A stretch of 64,000 nt of DNA from Trebonia kvetii (GCF_007827045.1 NZ_RPFW01000001.1:906519-970518); one strand, 5' to 3'. Positions 25,386 to 34,556 are shown, numbered from the stretch's first letter. The notes: generated by a model from the sequence alone, not told the origin. Numbers and translations are program-made.

Positions 25386-25420
25386 AACCCCAGTGTCGTC
25401 GCCCCGATGCCGCCGGTAAA

Positions 25421-25840
25421 CCAGGACCGCCAGCAGCGGGGTGTCACGACGAGGCGCACTTCAGCAACCGGGCAGGGCACCCGATGATGTGGCCGATCTT
25501 CTGGCCGACCGACACCGATTTCTCCAACCCGGCCAACACCCGCCACCCGTCCGAGGACGTGAACGCCGTGGCCAAGTCCATCGGCGAGCAGGTCGCCGCG
25601 GTCGTGGCGGCCACGGGGACCTCCGACGACCCCCGGGGGTACGGCCAGATGGTCGCCGCGGAGCTGTTCCCCGATGTGCTGTCGTACGTGGTCGGCACGC
25701 CTGCGGCTCACGGTTTCGCCGGCCGCAACGGCCGGACACTGGCCGACAACGCACCGGAAGTCATGCTGTCTCTAGTCACCAACATGGCCGTGCCCTCAGG
25801 ACTCGGGTCGGCCGTGGCCAAAAGCCTGCCAGCTGAAAGC
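25421..25840 (+). pseudogene. DUF4331 protein C-terminal relic
   Basis: An open frame without a plausible start reads HFSNRAGHPMMWPIFWPTDT, SNPANTRHPSED, VAAVVAATGTSDDPRGYGQM, ELFPDVLSYVVGTPAAHGFA, NGRTLADNAPEVMLSLVTN. These are the conserved C-terminal blocks of DUF4331 proteins (normally over 300 residues, exported or envelope-associated). A stop at 25418 removes the N-terminal half. After about 25835 the frame runs into unrelated sequence. It occupies most of the gap between MshC and the alpha/beta hydrolase. Dead fragment. Confidence 0.72.
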
Positions 25841-25979
25841 CGTGTGTCTGGCGTGCGCGGGACGGGAACCACGCACTCGTTCTGGATGATGTTTTCCGCT
25901 ATCCCGAACGGGGGCATGCTTCGCCTGTCCCCCCACGTGAGACCTCGCCGCACGATCACGAACGAGGAAGGGCAACGCA

Positions 25980-26810
25980 ATGCCGTACGTAACCGTCGGG
26001 AAAGAGAACTCGGCACCCATCGAGATCTACTACGAGGACCACGGCTCGGGACAGCCCGTCGTGCTCATCCACGGGTTCCCGCTGAACGGCCGGGCCTGGG
26101 AGCGCCAGGAACGAGCGCTGATCGCCGCCGGGCACCGCGTCATCACCTACGACCGGCGAGGCTTCGGCAAGTCTGGCCGGCCAGTCACCGGGTATGACTA
26201 CGACACCTTTGCCGCCGACCTGGACAAGCTCGTCACCGCGCTTGACCTTCGCGGCTTCGACGTGGCCGGCCACTCGATGGGCGGCGGGGAGATCGCCCGC
26301 TACCTTGGCAGCTACGGATCGGACCGGGTCCGGCGGGCCGCCATCATCTCTGGGATTCCGCCCTACCTGCTCAAGACCGACGAGACACCGCAGGGTGTCC
26401 CGCAAGAGGTCTTCGACCAGATCGCCGGGGCGCTGACCGCCGACCGGTTCGCCTACTTCACCGAGTGGAACAAGAACTTCTTCAACCTGGACCAGACCCT
26501 CGGCAGCCGGATCAGCGAGGAGGTGGTCACGGACGCCTGGAACACCGCAGTCAGCGCCTCGGCCGCCGGCACGATCGCATGCGTGGCGACCTGGCACACC
26601 GACTTCCGCGCCGACCTGCCCAAGATCGAGATCCCGGTGCTTGTCATGCACGGCACCGCCGACCGCATCCTGCCCATCGACGCCTGCGGTGCGCGCACCC
26701 ACGAGCTCATCGCTGGCAGCGAGTACGTCGCCATCGACGGCGCCGGCCACGGCCTGTGCTGGACTCACGCCGAAGAGGTCAACGCCCACCTCGTGCCGTT
26801 CCTCAGCTGA
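25980..26810 (+). CDS. Alpha/beta hydrolase, cofactor-free haloperoxidase/esterase type
   Basis: 276 residues. The ATG follows GAGGAAGGG. It has the classical fold: oxyanion strand VVLIHGFPLNGRAWERQ, YDRRGFGKSGRP, nucleophile in VAGHSMGGGE, acid in VMHGTADRILP and histidine in IDGAGHGLCWTH. The GRGSxY-type YDRRGFGxS block and overall length match non-heme chloroperoxidases and related esterases. It is cytoplasmic, with unknown substrate. It stands alone after the DUF4331 relic; the next gene is 415 bases on. Confidence 0.9.
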   Translation: MPYVTVGKENSAPIEIYYEDHGSGQPVVLIHGFPLNGRAWERQERALIAAGHRVITYDRRGFGKSGRPVTGYDYDTFAADLDKLVTALDLRGFDVAGHSMGGGEIARYLGSYGSDRVRRAAIISGIPPYLLKTDETPQGVPQEVFDQIAGALTADRFAYFTEWNKNFFNLDQTLGSRISEEVVTDAWNTAVSASAAGTIACVATWHTDFRADLPKIEIPVLVMHGTADRILPIDACGARTHELIAGSEYVAIDGAGHGLCWTHAEEVNAHLVPFLS

Positions 26811-27225
26811 CGCCACCGTGTCCCGCTCCGGCCTGAGATCGTGACGTCTTCCTGCGGGCGGCCTCACGGGTCCCTGACCCGCAGGTTAGGCTGTTGACCG
26901 GGCGATGGTGCAGCTCGGCCTGGATCGCGAGGCCGCTGGCCATGCTCCTGGCACGTACCTGGCAGTTGGAGGCCACCCGGCCGTCGAACTCCGCCGCTGT
27001 TAGCGGCTGCTACGTGCCGCCGACGATGATGTCGCGCCCCGGGCACGCCGAGGCCGCCGACGCGGCCAAGTCCGCGTTCAGCCGTCCAGGCTGATCAGCT
27101 GTTCTGGCGGGACGATCGGCTTGCCCTGCGGGACGTTGCGCCCTGCACGCGGAACTGAGACCGAGAGACCATAGGTATAAACGTCGGCCGCAGTGGCTGC
27201 TTCCGGAATCGGGGGGTTGGTCGCC
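26811..27225. other. Intergenic region with USP promoter elements
   Basis: 415 bases without a supported gene. It holds an inverted repeat at 26868-26882 (CGGGTC-CCT-GACCCG), a DosR-like box at 27130-27144, a TATAAA -10 candidate at 27176-27181 and the GGGGGG ribosome-binding site before 27226. Short frames in the middle resemble nothing known. Confidence 0.45.
27130..27144 (+). promoter_or_regulatory. DosR/DevR-like box upstream of universal stress gene
   Basis: GGGACGTTGCGCCCT matches 10 of 12 defined positions of GGGACTTNNGNCCCT. A TATAAA element follows at 27176-27181, placing the box centre near -51, a typical activator position for DosR targets. The gene downstream encodes a two-domain universal stress protein, a classic DosR-regulon product. 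Confidence 0.55.
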
Positions 27226-28080
27226 ATGACGTGGATGACCGAGGGGATCATCGTCGGGTATGACGGATCGCCAGGTAGTGAGCTCGCGTTGCACTGGGCC
27301 GCCCGGGAGACCAGCGATCGCGGGACCACGCTGACGGTCTGCCATGCCTGGGCGCCGGAAGAACTCGCGCTGCTCATCGAGCCCCCGCTGCTCGATCTCG
27401 CGCGGCGGCAGGGCGAGGAGATCGTGCAACGGGGCCTGGTGCACGCCGAGCCGTTCGCGGGCCCCGGCGGCGTGCAGCCGCTGCTGGCCGCCGGGTCGCC
27501 GGCCCGGGTGCTGTGCGAGCACAGCGGGAGCGTCGGCATGGTCGTGGTCGGTTCCCGGGGCCACGGCAGGCTCGCCGGGCTGCTGCTGGGATCGGTCGCC
27601 TGGCAGCTGGCCGCACACGGGCACGGCCGGATAGTCATCGTTCGCGGGCCAGCGGGCAGCGCTGACGGCGGTCCGGGCCCGGTTGTGGCGGCGGTAGACG
27701 GGTCGGCGGCGTCACGCGCTGTGCTGGAGTTCGCCGCCGAGGAGGCCGCGCTGCGCCACGTTCCCGTCCTCGCCGTCTGCGCGCTGGCCGACGCGCACGC
27801 AAGCGTGGGCGGCGCACGCCATATGGAAGATGAATTCACCAGCCTGCTAACCGGCTGGGAGAAGCAGCATCACGCTGTCACCGTGCTGCGGCAGGTCAGC
27901 CAAGGCTCACCACGAACGGCGCTGCTTGAGGCCGGAGCCAAGGCCCAGATGATCATCGCGGGCGCCCGAGGCAGGGGCGGATTCCCCAGCATGACCCTGG
28001 GCTCGGCCGCCGCCGCCCTGCTGCACTACGCGCCTTGCCCGGTCGGCATCGTCCGCCCGCCTGTCCCAGCGCAAGGCTGA
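27226..28080 (+). CDS. Universal stress protein, two tandem Usp domains
   Basis: 284 residues from the ATG at 27226. Two Usp domains: residues 6-140, starting IIVGYDGSPGSELALHWA and ending in the ATP-binding GSRGHGRLAGLLLGSVA loop; and about 150-280, VVAAVDGSAASRAVLEFA to GARGRGGFPSMTLGSAA. Both G-x2-G-x9-G(S) nucleotide motifs are intact. Mycobacterial homologues are hypoxia/NO-induced and affect growth arrest. The promoter carries a DosR-like box and TATAAA. It is followed by a coiled-coil gene with its own similar box. Confidence 0.92.
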   Translation: MTWMTEGIIVGYDGSPGSELALHWAARETSDRGTTLTVCHAWAPEELALLIEPPLLDLARRQGEEIVQRGLVHAEPFAGPGGVQPLLAAGSPARVLCEHSGSVGMVVVGSRGHGRLAGLLLGSVAWQLAAHGHGRIVIVRGPAGSADGGPGPVVAAVDGSAASRAVLEFAAEEAALRHVPVLAVCALADAHASVGGARHMEDEFTSLLTGWEKQHHAVTVLRQVSQGSPRTALLEAGAKAQMIIAGARGRGGFPSMTLGSAAAALLHYAPCPVGIVRPPVPAQG

Positions 28081-28128
28081 CAGGTCCCCACACGGGGTGT
28101 GACGGCGGAGACTTCGCGCGGTTACCAA

Positions 28129-28143
28129 AGGACCTTTGCCCCT
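28129..28143 (+). promoter_or_regulatory. DosR/DevR-like box upstream of coiled-coil gene
   Basis: AGGACCTTTGCCCCT matches 10 of 12 defined positions of the DosR consensus and lies 35 bases before the ATG at 28178, in the 97-base gap after the universal stress gene. Confidence 0.5.
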
Positions 28144-28177
28144 GGTCCCGCGCTTGCCCGGGCTGGAGGGTGGGTTC

Positions 28178-28531
28178 ATGAACACAGAAGAGCGCGTTAC
28201 TCAGCTTGAAGATCAAATCCACGGGCTCCAGGACCAGCTGGCCGATCTGCACAAGCAGCTGGCCAAGGCCGAGCTCGACCATTGGCAGGGGCGCGTTGAG
28301 GACCTAGAAGTCCAGATGCACCTCGGCGCGGTGGAAGCCACCGACAAGGCGACCGCACAGATGCACAAGCTCCGCGACAGGTGGGCCGACGCCAGGCGGC
28401 AGCTCGAGGAAAGCGCCAGGACGGCGTCTAGCGTGGCCGACACGGTACGCGCCGGGCTGGAGAAGGCCTTCGAGGATCTCCGCAGTGCCCTTCTTGAATC
28501 CAAGAGCAAGCTGACCTCGTCCGGCCGCTAG
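28178..28531 (+). CDS. Coiled-coil protein, unknown
   Basis: 117 residues with GGAGGGTGGGTTC before the ATG. Nearly all helical with heptad-like spacing: VTQLEDQIHGLQDQLADLHK forms one coiled coil, and ARRQLEESARTASSVADTVR then AGLEKAFEDLRSALLESK form a second amphipathic helix. No membrane segment or catalytic motif. It resembles small apolipoprotein-like/stress coiled-coil proteins. It lies directly after the universal stress gene with a DosR-like box in front. A structural or membrane-shaping role is a guess. Confidence 0.72.
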   Translation: MNTEERVTQLEDQIHGLQDQLADLHKQLAKAELDHWQGRVEDLEVQMHLGAVEATDKATAQMHKLRDRWADARRQLEESARTASSVADTVRAGLEKAFEDLRSALLESKSKLTSSGR

Positions 28532-28636
28532 CGCCCTAGGTGCGGGCGTTGACGGCGCTGATCGTCCCGCAGCAGGTTGCGGGGTGTGGGGCGGGTGTGT
28601 CTTAACGGCCAGGCGGCAGCATGAAACCATCGTGCC

Positions 28637-31039
28637 GTGGGGGTACCGCAGCCTGGCGAGGTCGAGGTCGAGGTCGAGGATCGGCGCGAACGCCGTATCC
28701 GCAAGCCGGTCGACTTGCTGCGCTGTGTCTTGTCCTGCATCGGGATCGCCGCGCTGGCGGTGGTCGGCGTCGCGGCGAGCGTCACCATGTCCGGCGCGGA
28801 GACACACATCGCGGCCACGAGCCACCGACTGCCGCATGCGCTGCTCGTCGTGGTCTCTCCGCTGGCGCTGTTCGCCCTGCTCGTCCTACCGGTGGCCATG
28901 GCCGTCCAGCTGCTCGTGCGGCGCCAGTTCCGGCGGCTCGCCGAGGCGGCGGCCACCGGCGTCCTAGCCGGCGTCATGACCGCGGTGGCCAACGAGCTGC
29001 TCACGCGGGCCGCCGCCAGCCGACTCTATTATGCGATCATCATGGCCCGTCCGGGCACGAGCCACGCCGCGGCGCTCGACCCGTACCTAGCGGGCCTGGT
29101 CGCCTACGCCACCATGGTCGGCCTAGCCGGCCGGCCGTACTGGCGGAACGCCCTTTGGACGGCGATTGCCCTCTACGCGATCGTGCACGTCGGAGCGTTG
29201 CGCACCTCCGTCCTTAGCCTGCTGATCACGGTGCTCGGCGGCCGCGCGATCGGCTTGGCCGTCAGGTACGTCGCAGGCGCCGCGTCGCAGCGGCCAGGCG
29301 CCCTGGACATCGCAGGCGCGCTGGCAGCCGCCGACCTGCCGGTGACGGCGATACGCAGGATGCACCACGAGGAACCGCGCCAGGGAAACCCATCGCGCCG
29401 CTACGCGGTCACTCGCAAGGGAGAGGGCCGGGGGCTGGACATCGTCGTGTACGACCGGGACCAGCAGGCGGCCGGCGCCGTCTACCGGCTGTACCGGAGG
29501 GTGAGGCTGCTCGGGCAGGTGCCACACAGCGCCCCGCTGTCGGTGGACCACGCGGTCGAGCGCCGGGCTTTGCTGTCTTATGCTGCCGAGGATGCGGCTG
29601 CGCCCACGCCGCGGTTGCGTGCCGTGGTCCGGGCTGGTCCGGAAGCCTCCGTGCTGGCCTACGAGCACCACGAGGGGACGACGCTAGCCCAGCGGAATCC
29701 CGGCTGCAGCGACGCCGAGCTCGGCCAGATATGGGATGCCGTCAGCCGGCTGCACGCCCACAGGGTCACGCACCGGCGCCTGACCGCGGATCGCATCCTG
29801 CTCACCGACGACGGCCAGGCCATGTTGCTCGACCCGGGCGACGGCGACGTGGCAGCGAGCGACCTGCAAATCCGCCTGGACGTGGCCCAGCTCACCGCTG
29901 AGCTGGCCCTTGTCGTTGGACCTGACCGCGCCGCTGACCTGGCGGCGACGAAGCTGAGCACGGACGACCTAGTGGCGGTGGTGTCGCTGCTGCAGCCGGT
30001 CGCGCTGGCCCGTTCGACTCGCAAGGCGCTGCGGCGCCGCCGCGACGTGCTGCCCGCGCTGCGCACCCGGCTGCTCGCGGCGGTGCCGGGCGGCGAAGTC
30101 ACCCCGGCCCAGCTGGAGCGCATCCGGCCGCGCACCCTGCTGACGCTGATTGGCAGCGTGGCCGCCGTCTACCTGCTGGCCGGCGAGCTGGCGCGGACCA
30201 GCCTCCAGAGCGTGCTGCGCGAGGCGGACTGGCGCTGGGTCATCGCCGCGCTGGCCCTGTCGGCGGCCACCTACGTCGGCGCCGCGGAGGAACTGATCGG
30301 GTTCGTCCCCGGCCGGCTGAGCTTCCGCCTCACCCTGCTTACCCAGCTGGCCGGCTCATTTGTCACGCTGGTGACCCCTGCCGCCGTCGGCGGCGCCACG
30401 CTGAACATCAAGTACCTGGAGCGCCAGAAGATTTCCACGGCGGTTGCGGCAGCCAGCGTGGGCGTGGCCCAGGTGGTGGCGTTCGTCGTGCATGCCCTGC
30501 TGATCCTCGTGTTCGCCGCGATCGCCGGCAGCTCGGGCAGCGAACCGATCCACCCGCCGCGGTGGACATGGTTCGTGCTGGCCGGGCTCGTCCTCATCGC
30601 GCTCGTGGTGCTGGCCATCCCCGCCGGGCGGCGGATGCTGCGCGCCCGCCTGTCGCCGACCCTCGACCAGGTGGTGCCGCGGCTGCTCGAGGTCGCGCAA
30701 CAGCCGGGCAAGCTTGCCCGGGGGATCGGCGGCACCCTGCTGCTGGACCTGGCCTACATCTTCTGCCTCGCCGCCTGCGTGGCGGCGTTCAGCCGGTCGG
30801 TGCCGATCGCGAAAATCGGCGTGGTGTACCTGACCGGCAGCGCCATCGGCTCGATCATCCCCACCCCCGGCGGCATCGGCGCGGTAGAAGCGGCGCTGAC
30901 CGCCGGGCTCACGGCCGCGGGCGTGCCAGGCGCGTCCGCGGCCAGCGCGGTGCTGCTGTTCCGGCTGGTGACGTTCTGGCTCCCCGTCCCGCTCGGCGGG
31001 GCGGCCCTGAAGTATCTGGAGCGTGAGCAGGCCGTGTGA
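28637..31039 (+). CDS. Membrane pseudokinase-flippase fusion (LPG_synthase_TM family)
   Basis: 800 residues from a GTG start with a poor ribosome-binding site, so the start is uncertain. Residues 25-215 form about five transmembrane helices. Residues 240-470 form a cytosolic kinase-like domain (VLAYEHHEGTTLAQ; LHAHRVTHRRLTADRILLTD; MLLDPGDGD), in which the catalytic HxD aspartate is replaced (HRR) and DFG reads DPG. Residues 495-795 form the YbhN/AglD-like lysylphosphatidylglycerol-synthase membrane domain with SIIPTPGGIGAVEAALTAGL. I infer a lipid-flippase-like protein with an inactive or atypical kinase regulatory domain. Related actinobacterial proteins share this layout. Confidence 0.8.
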   Translation: MGVPQPGEVEVEVEDRRERRIRKPVDLLRCVLSCIGIAALAVVGVAASVTMSGAETHIAATSHRLPHALLVVVSPLALFALLVLPVAMAVQLLVRRQFRRLAEAAATGVLAGVMTAVANELLTRAAASRLYYAIIMARPGTSHAAALDPYLAGLVAYATMVGLAGRPYWRNALWTAIALYAIVHVGALRTSVLSLLITVLGGRAIGLAVRYVAGAASQRPGALDIAGALAAADLPVTAIRRMHHEEPRQGNPSRRYAVTRKGEGRGLDIVVYDRDQQAAGAVYRLYRRVRLLGQVPHSAPLSVDHAVERRALLSYAAEDAAAPTPRLRAVVRAGPEASVLAYEHHEGTTLAQRNPGCSDAELGQIWDAVSRLHAHRVTHRRLTADRILLTDDGQAMLLDPGDGDVAASDLQIRLDVAQLTAELALVVGPDRAADLAATKLSTDDLVAVVSLLQPVALARSTRKALRRRRDVLPALRTRLLAAVPGGEVTPAQLERIRPRTLLTLIGSVAAVYLLAGELARTSLQSVLREADWRWVIAALALSAATYVGAAEELIGFVPGRLSFRLTLLTQLAGSFVTLVTPAAVGGATLNIKYLERQKISTAVAAASVGVAQVVAFVVHALLILVFAAIAGSSGSEPIHPPRWTWFVLAGLVLIALVVLAIPAGRRMLRARLSPTLDQVVPRLLEVAQQPGKLARGIGGTLLLDLAYIFCLAACVAAFSRSVPIAKIGVVYLTGSAIGSIIPTPGGIGAVEAALTAGLTAAGVPGASAASAVLLFRLVTFWLPVPLGGAALKYLEREQAV

Positions 31040-31124
31040 GCCCCGCCAACCGGAACGTGGCGTGCAGGGCCGGCGGCTGGCACCACCGGTTTGGCCCGGG
31101 GCCGCGGTCAGCGGGCTCGCCTAG

Positions 31125-32285
31125 CTAGACCGCCGATTCCCCGCGCTCAGCCGCAGGCGCCGGGGAGTCCTTGGGCTGGTCCGGGGCGGTGGCCTGCCAT
31201 ACCTCCTTGACCAGCACCTGCAGCGCGCCGGCTGTCGGGATGGCCAGCAGCGCCGCGACGAATCCGCCGAATATGCCGCCGATCAGGCTGCCGATCGAGG
31301 CGCCGACCAGCAGGGCGATGAATACGAGTAGCGGGTTGATCCGCACCGTCTTGCTCATGACCACCGGGTTCAGGACGTGGTTCTCGATCTGGGTGTAGAC
31401 GGCGAAGACGACCGCGGTGACGATGCCCGCGGTGAGGCCCCGGGCGATGAACGCGAACAGGACGGTTGGGATGCCGGCCAGGGCCCCGCCGATCATCGGC
31501 AGGAAGTCCACCAGGGCCACCCAGAGCCCCCACAGCAACGGGAACGGCACGCCGAGGATCAGCAGCGTCACGAACACCACGATCCCGGCGATGAGCGAGG
31601 TCAGCAGGTTGCCGAACATGTACCCGGTGACCTTATCGCTGACGTCGGCCGCTATCCGGGTGACCGTGGCCTTGCGGCCCGGGGTCATCTGGCCCAGCAT
31701 CCAGTCCCACATCTTCGGGCCCTCCAGGAGCAGGAGCAGGACCAGGACGAAGATCGTGAACAGCTCGATGATTATCGAGACCGCGCCCTTGCCGAGGGTC
31801 AGCGCCGGCTTGCTGAGCGACTGGGCGTAGCCGACCAGCTTGGGCGTGTTGCGCTGCACCCAGCCCTGGACGTGGTACTTGGCCACGAGGTGGCCGATCC
31901 AGCCCCTGCCGTGCTGCAAGCTGGCGATGTAGCTTGGCAGCCGGTCCGCCAGGTGGGTGATCCCGTTGACCAGCGGCACGCCGAACGCCACGGCCAGGCC
32001 GATGAAGATCAGCGCGGCCCAGAGCGTCACGACCGTCACAGCGAAGCCCCGGCGCGGAATCCGCCGCTGCACTTTCGCGACGGCCGGGTTGAGCAGCATC
32101 GCGACGAACCCCGCCACGAGCATCAGCAGCACGATGTCCCGCAGCAGGTACAGCAGCTTGCCGGCCAGGTAGATAGCGACGACCACCCCAGCCGTCACCA
32201 GGATGGTCCGCAGCGGGACGTGGCGCCGGTCGGCGGCGTCGAATAGGCGCGCTAGCCGACCTCGCGGCGCCTGCTCAGAGCTCAT
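31125..32285 (-). CDS. AI-2E family transporter (PerM-like)
   Basis: 386 residues from the ATG at 32285. About eight membrane segments with family features: an N-terminal hairpin (ILVTAGVVVAIYLAGKLL), the central SIIIELFTIFVLVLLLLLEG, VTGYMFGNLLTSLIAG, and the C-terminal GVPFPLLWGLWVALVDFLPM, VYTQIENHVLNPVVMSKTV, NPLLVFIALLVGASIGSLIG. Members export small molecules or ions (autoinducer-2, Na+/H+); the substrate is not predictable. Weak DosR-like sequence (32300-32314) overlaps its leader but is too close to the start to be convincing. Convergent with the flippase fusion. Confidence 0.88.
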   Translation of the reverse strand: MSSEQAPRGRLARLFDAADRRHVPLRTILVTAGVVVAIYLAGKLLYLLRDIVLLMLVAGFVAMLLNPAVAKVQRRIPRRGFAVTVVTLWAALIFIGLAVAFGVPLVNGITHLADRLPSYIASLQHGRGWIGHLVAKYHVQGWVQRNTPKLVGYAQSLSKPALTLGKGAVSIIIELFTIFVLVLLLLLEGPKMWDWMLGQMTPGRKATVTRIAADVSDKVTGYMFGNLLTSLIAGIVVFVTLLILGVPFPLLWGLWVALVDFLPMIGGALAGIPTVLFAFIARGLTAGIVTAVVFAVYTQIENHVLNPVVMSKTVRINPLLVFIALLVGASIGSLIGGIFGGFVAALLAIPTAGALQVLVKEVWQATAPDQPKDSPAPAAERGESAV

Positions 32286-32507
32286 AGCCCACCTGGCCAA
32301 GGACGGCAGGTCCCACCTGGATCCGGGGATTGGCAGCTATCACCGGCCGAAGCGATGTGAAAGCGGAAACCCAAGACGAAATCCGCGCGCTGACCGGCAT
32401 AGCCGAGGACATCGCCGGGCAAGGAGGCGGCACGAAGCGGGCTGACGGGCTGTCTGGTCATGATCACTCCCATTTCTGATTCTGATTCATCGATCATTCT
32501 TGTATTA

Positions 32508-32529
32508 AATCATCAATTATGATTATCAT
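32508..32529. promoter_or_regulatory. AT-rich palindromic operator region upstream of phosphoesterase
   Basis: AATCAT-CAATT-ATGATT (32508-32524) overlaps a second perfect repeat ATGAT-T-ATCAT (32519-32529). It sits in an unusually AT-rich island (about 32470-32530) between the AI-2E permease and the phosphoesterase. The AATCAT-N5-ATGAT pattern recurs at 49483. Confidence 0.5.
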
Positions 32530-32683
32530 CGTGTCAACAGCTGACTCGACGGAGTGCAGCAGCCCTGGCGCCCCGGCATCGGCGCGGTCACCCCATCTCC
32601 GCGTACACCCCATCTCCGGCGGCCGCCTCACAGTGAAATCGGCTGAGGACGAAACTAGGAATCGCGCGCGAAGGAGGAGACCA

Positions 32684-33856
32684 ATGGGGAGGACCTGGCG
32701 GTGCGTACTGGCGGTTGCGCTAGCGCTAGTGCTCGCCGCGTGCACGAACTCAGGTAGCGGGACCCGGGCCGGCGCCGGAGTGAGCGGATCCGGACCCGTG
32801 GCCACTGCCGTCCTCAGGACGATCAGGCACGTGTGGGTCATCGACCTGGAGAACCTAGGGTACGTGCAGACCTTCGGCAGCCCTTCGGCCGACCCGTACC
32901 TCGCCCGCACCCTGCCGCGGACGGGCGCCCTGCTGAAGAACTACTACGCGATCGGCCACAGCAGCGCGGCCAACTACATCGCCCAGGTCTCCGGGCAGGC
33001 CCCGGACCTGGCCACCCAGGCCGACTGCCCGCTCTGGACACCGTTTCCTGCCGCCGTAACGGCAGGGCCGTACCATCAGGTCCTCGGCGAGGGCTGCGTC
33101 TACCCGGCCGCAGTGCCCACGCTGGGCAACCAGCTGTCGGACGCCGGGCTAGGCTGGGCGGCCTACCTGCAGGACATGGGCAACGACCCGGTCCGTGACC
33201 ACACGACCGCCACGGCCCGCGGCCCAGCGTGCGGCCACCCCGCCGCCTGGGCCGCGGACCGCACCAACCGCGCCGCCAAGGCCGACCAGTACGCCGTCCG
33301 CCATGACGGGTTCGCGTTCTTCCGTGCGGTCACCGCGAACCAGGCGTTCTGCGCCGCGCACCTCCTGTCGACTCGGCCGCTGCCGGGCGATCTGGCCCGG
33401 GCCAGCACGACCCCGGCGTTCTCCTTCATCGTGCCCAACCTGTGCAACGACGGCCACGACTCCCCGTGCGTCACCGGCGCCCCCGGCGGGCTGGCCCAGG
33501 CCAATAGGTTCCTGTCGCAGTGGGTACCGAAGATCATGGCCGCGCCGGCCTACCAGGACGGCGGCCTGATCGTGATCACCTTCGACGAGGGCAGCGACGC
33601 GGCCGCCTGCTGCGGCGAGACGTCCGGTCTCAGCCCCGCCCACCCGAACGTGCCGGAGCCCGGGAAGAACGGACCCGGCGGCGGCCGTGTCGGAGCGGTC
33701 CTGCTTTCTCCGCTGATCAGGCCGGGCACCGTCAGCACCGTCGACTACAACCACTACTCGCTGCTGCGCACGGTGGAGGATATCTTCGGCCTGCCGCACC
33801 TCGGCGACGCCGCCATGCCGCAGGTCAGGTCCTTCGGATCAGACGTATTCGGTTAA
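32684..33856 (+). CDS. Phosphoesterase family lipoprotein (phospholipase C/acid phosphatase-like)
   Basis: 390 residues from the ATG at 32684, preceded by GAAGGAGGAGACCA; frames starting at 32519 are rejected. The signal peptide RCVLAVALALVLAAC ends in a lipobox cysteine. The phosphoesterase domain begins IRHVWVIDLENLGYVQTFGS (metal-binding E/N near the N-terminus), with IGHSSAANYIAQVSGQAP, FSFIVPNLCNDGHD and VITFDEGSDAAAC, then the C-terminal VDYNHYSLLRTVEDIFGLPH. It would act on phosphate esters outside the membrane. AT-rich palindromes upstream suggest regulation. A hairpin separates it from the convergent TetR gene. Confidence 0.9.
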   Translation: MGRTWRCVLAVALALVLAACTNSGSGTRAGAGVSGSGPVATAVLRTIRHVWVIDLENLGYVQTFGSPSADPYLARTLPRTGALLKNYYAIGHSSAANYIAQVSGQAPDLATQADCPLWTPFPAAVTAGPYHQVLGEGCVYPAAVPTLGNQLSDAGLGWAAYLQDMGNDPVRDHTTATARGPACGHPAAWAADRTNRAAKADQYAVRHDGFAFFRAVTANQAFCAAHLLSTRPLPGDLARASTTPAFSFIVPNLCNDGHDSPCVTGAPGGLAQANRFLSQWVPKIMAAPAYQDGGLIVITFDEGSDAAACCGETSGLSPAHPNVPEPGKNGPGGGRVGAVLLSPLIRPGTVSTVDYNHYSLLRTVEDIFGLPHLGDAAMPQVRSFGSDVFG

Positions 33857-33859
33857 CGG

Positions 33860-33879
33860 CTGCCCGCTTTGGCGAGCAG
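33860..33879. terminator. Bidirectional hairpin between convergent genes
   Basis: An imperfect stem (CTGCCCGC / GCGAGCAG, one mismatch, TTTG loop) lies in the 27-base gap between the phosphoesterase stop and the convergent TetR stop. Position supports a shared terminator; no T-run is present. Confidence 0.45.
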
Positions 33880-33883
33880 GTAG

Positions 33884-34531
33884 CTATCGGGGGTGCGGAG
33901 GTTGTCCTTCGCAGGCCAGCAGCGCCCGCCGCGCCGCGACGAGCGAGGGCGCGAGCGGCTGGAGAAGCCCCTCGAGCGTGACACCGCGGTCGGTCTGGCT
34001 AGCCACGAAGGCGCCGTCGATGGCGGCCAGCGCGAAGCGCGCGAGCTGCTCGGTGGCCGGGCTTCGCGGATCGTCGCCGAACGCGGCCGTGATCTGTGCC
34101 CGCAGCAGCTCGAGCGCGTGGTCGCGTACCCGTCGGACGACGGCCTGTATTTCCCCGTCGCCCGCGGGCGGCGGTTGCGCGGCGAAGACGATCAGCATGC
34201 GAAGGAAGTTCGGGTGGCGCTCGAGCGTGCGCGTGGCAGCGGACGCGACCCTGGCCAGGTGCTGCGCCGGGCGCCCGGGCCGGCGGCTCAGGTCGGGCAG
34301 GTCGGCGAAGAAGCGAGCGGCGCCGCGCTCCATGACGGCGAGCAGGATTCTGTCCTTGGACCCGAAGTAGTGGTAGACGGAGCTCATCGGGATGCCGGCT
34401 TCCTCCACCACGCGGGCGAGGGTCGCCGCCTCGAAGCCGTGCTCGGCCATGACCCGCTCGGCGGCGTCGAGCACGCGTTCACGCGACTTCACGCCGCGGC
34501 GGTTCGGCCTCACTTCGGCGGGCGCTGACAT
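33884..34531 (-). CDS. TetR/AcrR family regulator
   Basis: 215 residues from the ATG at 34531; a longer frame to 34636 would overlap the divergent promoter. The HTH is at about residues 14-60 (RERVLDAAERVMAEHGFEAA, ARVVEEAGIPMSSVYHYFGS). The ligand domain carries FADLPDLSRRPGRPAQHLAR and ATRTLERHPNFLRMLIVF. Divergent from the TfdB-like hydroxylase with a 9-bp-arm palindrome across the hydroxylase -10 element, so it is predicted to repress that gene and respond to a phenolic ligand. Confidence 0.9.
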   Translation of the reverse strand: MSAPAEVRPNRRGVKSRERVLDAAERVMAEHGFEAATLARVVEEAGIPMSSVYHYFGSKDRILLAVMERGAARFFADLPDLSRRPGRPAQHLARVASAATRTLERHPNFLRMLIVFAAQPPPAGDGEIQAVVRRVRDHALELLRAQITAAFGDDPRSPATEQLARFALAAIDGAFVASQTDRGVTLEGLLQPLAPSLVAARRALLACEGQPPHPR

Positions 34532-34556
34532 GTGCCCAGCGTATCTCAAGTTTTGT

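Noticed and set aside
26864..27094. Small frames on both strands between the hydrolase and the universal stress gene
   Set aside because: No ribosome-binding site, no recognisable domain and typical read-through composition.
32300..32314. DosR-like box before the AI-2E family gene
   Set aside because: Only 9 of 12 positions match and it begins 15 bases before the start codon, too close for an activator site.
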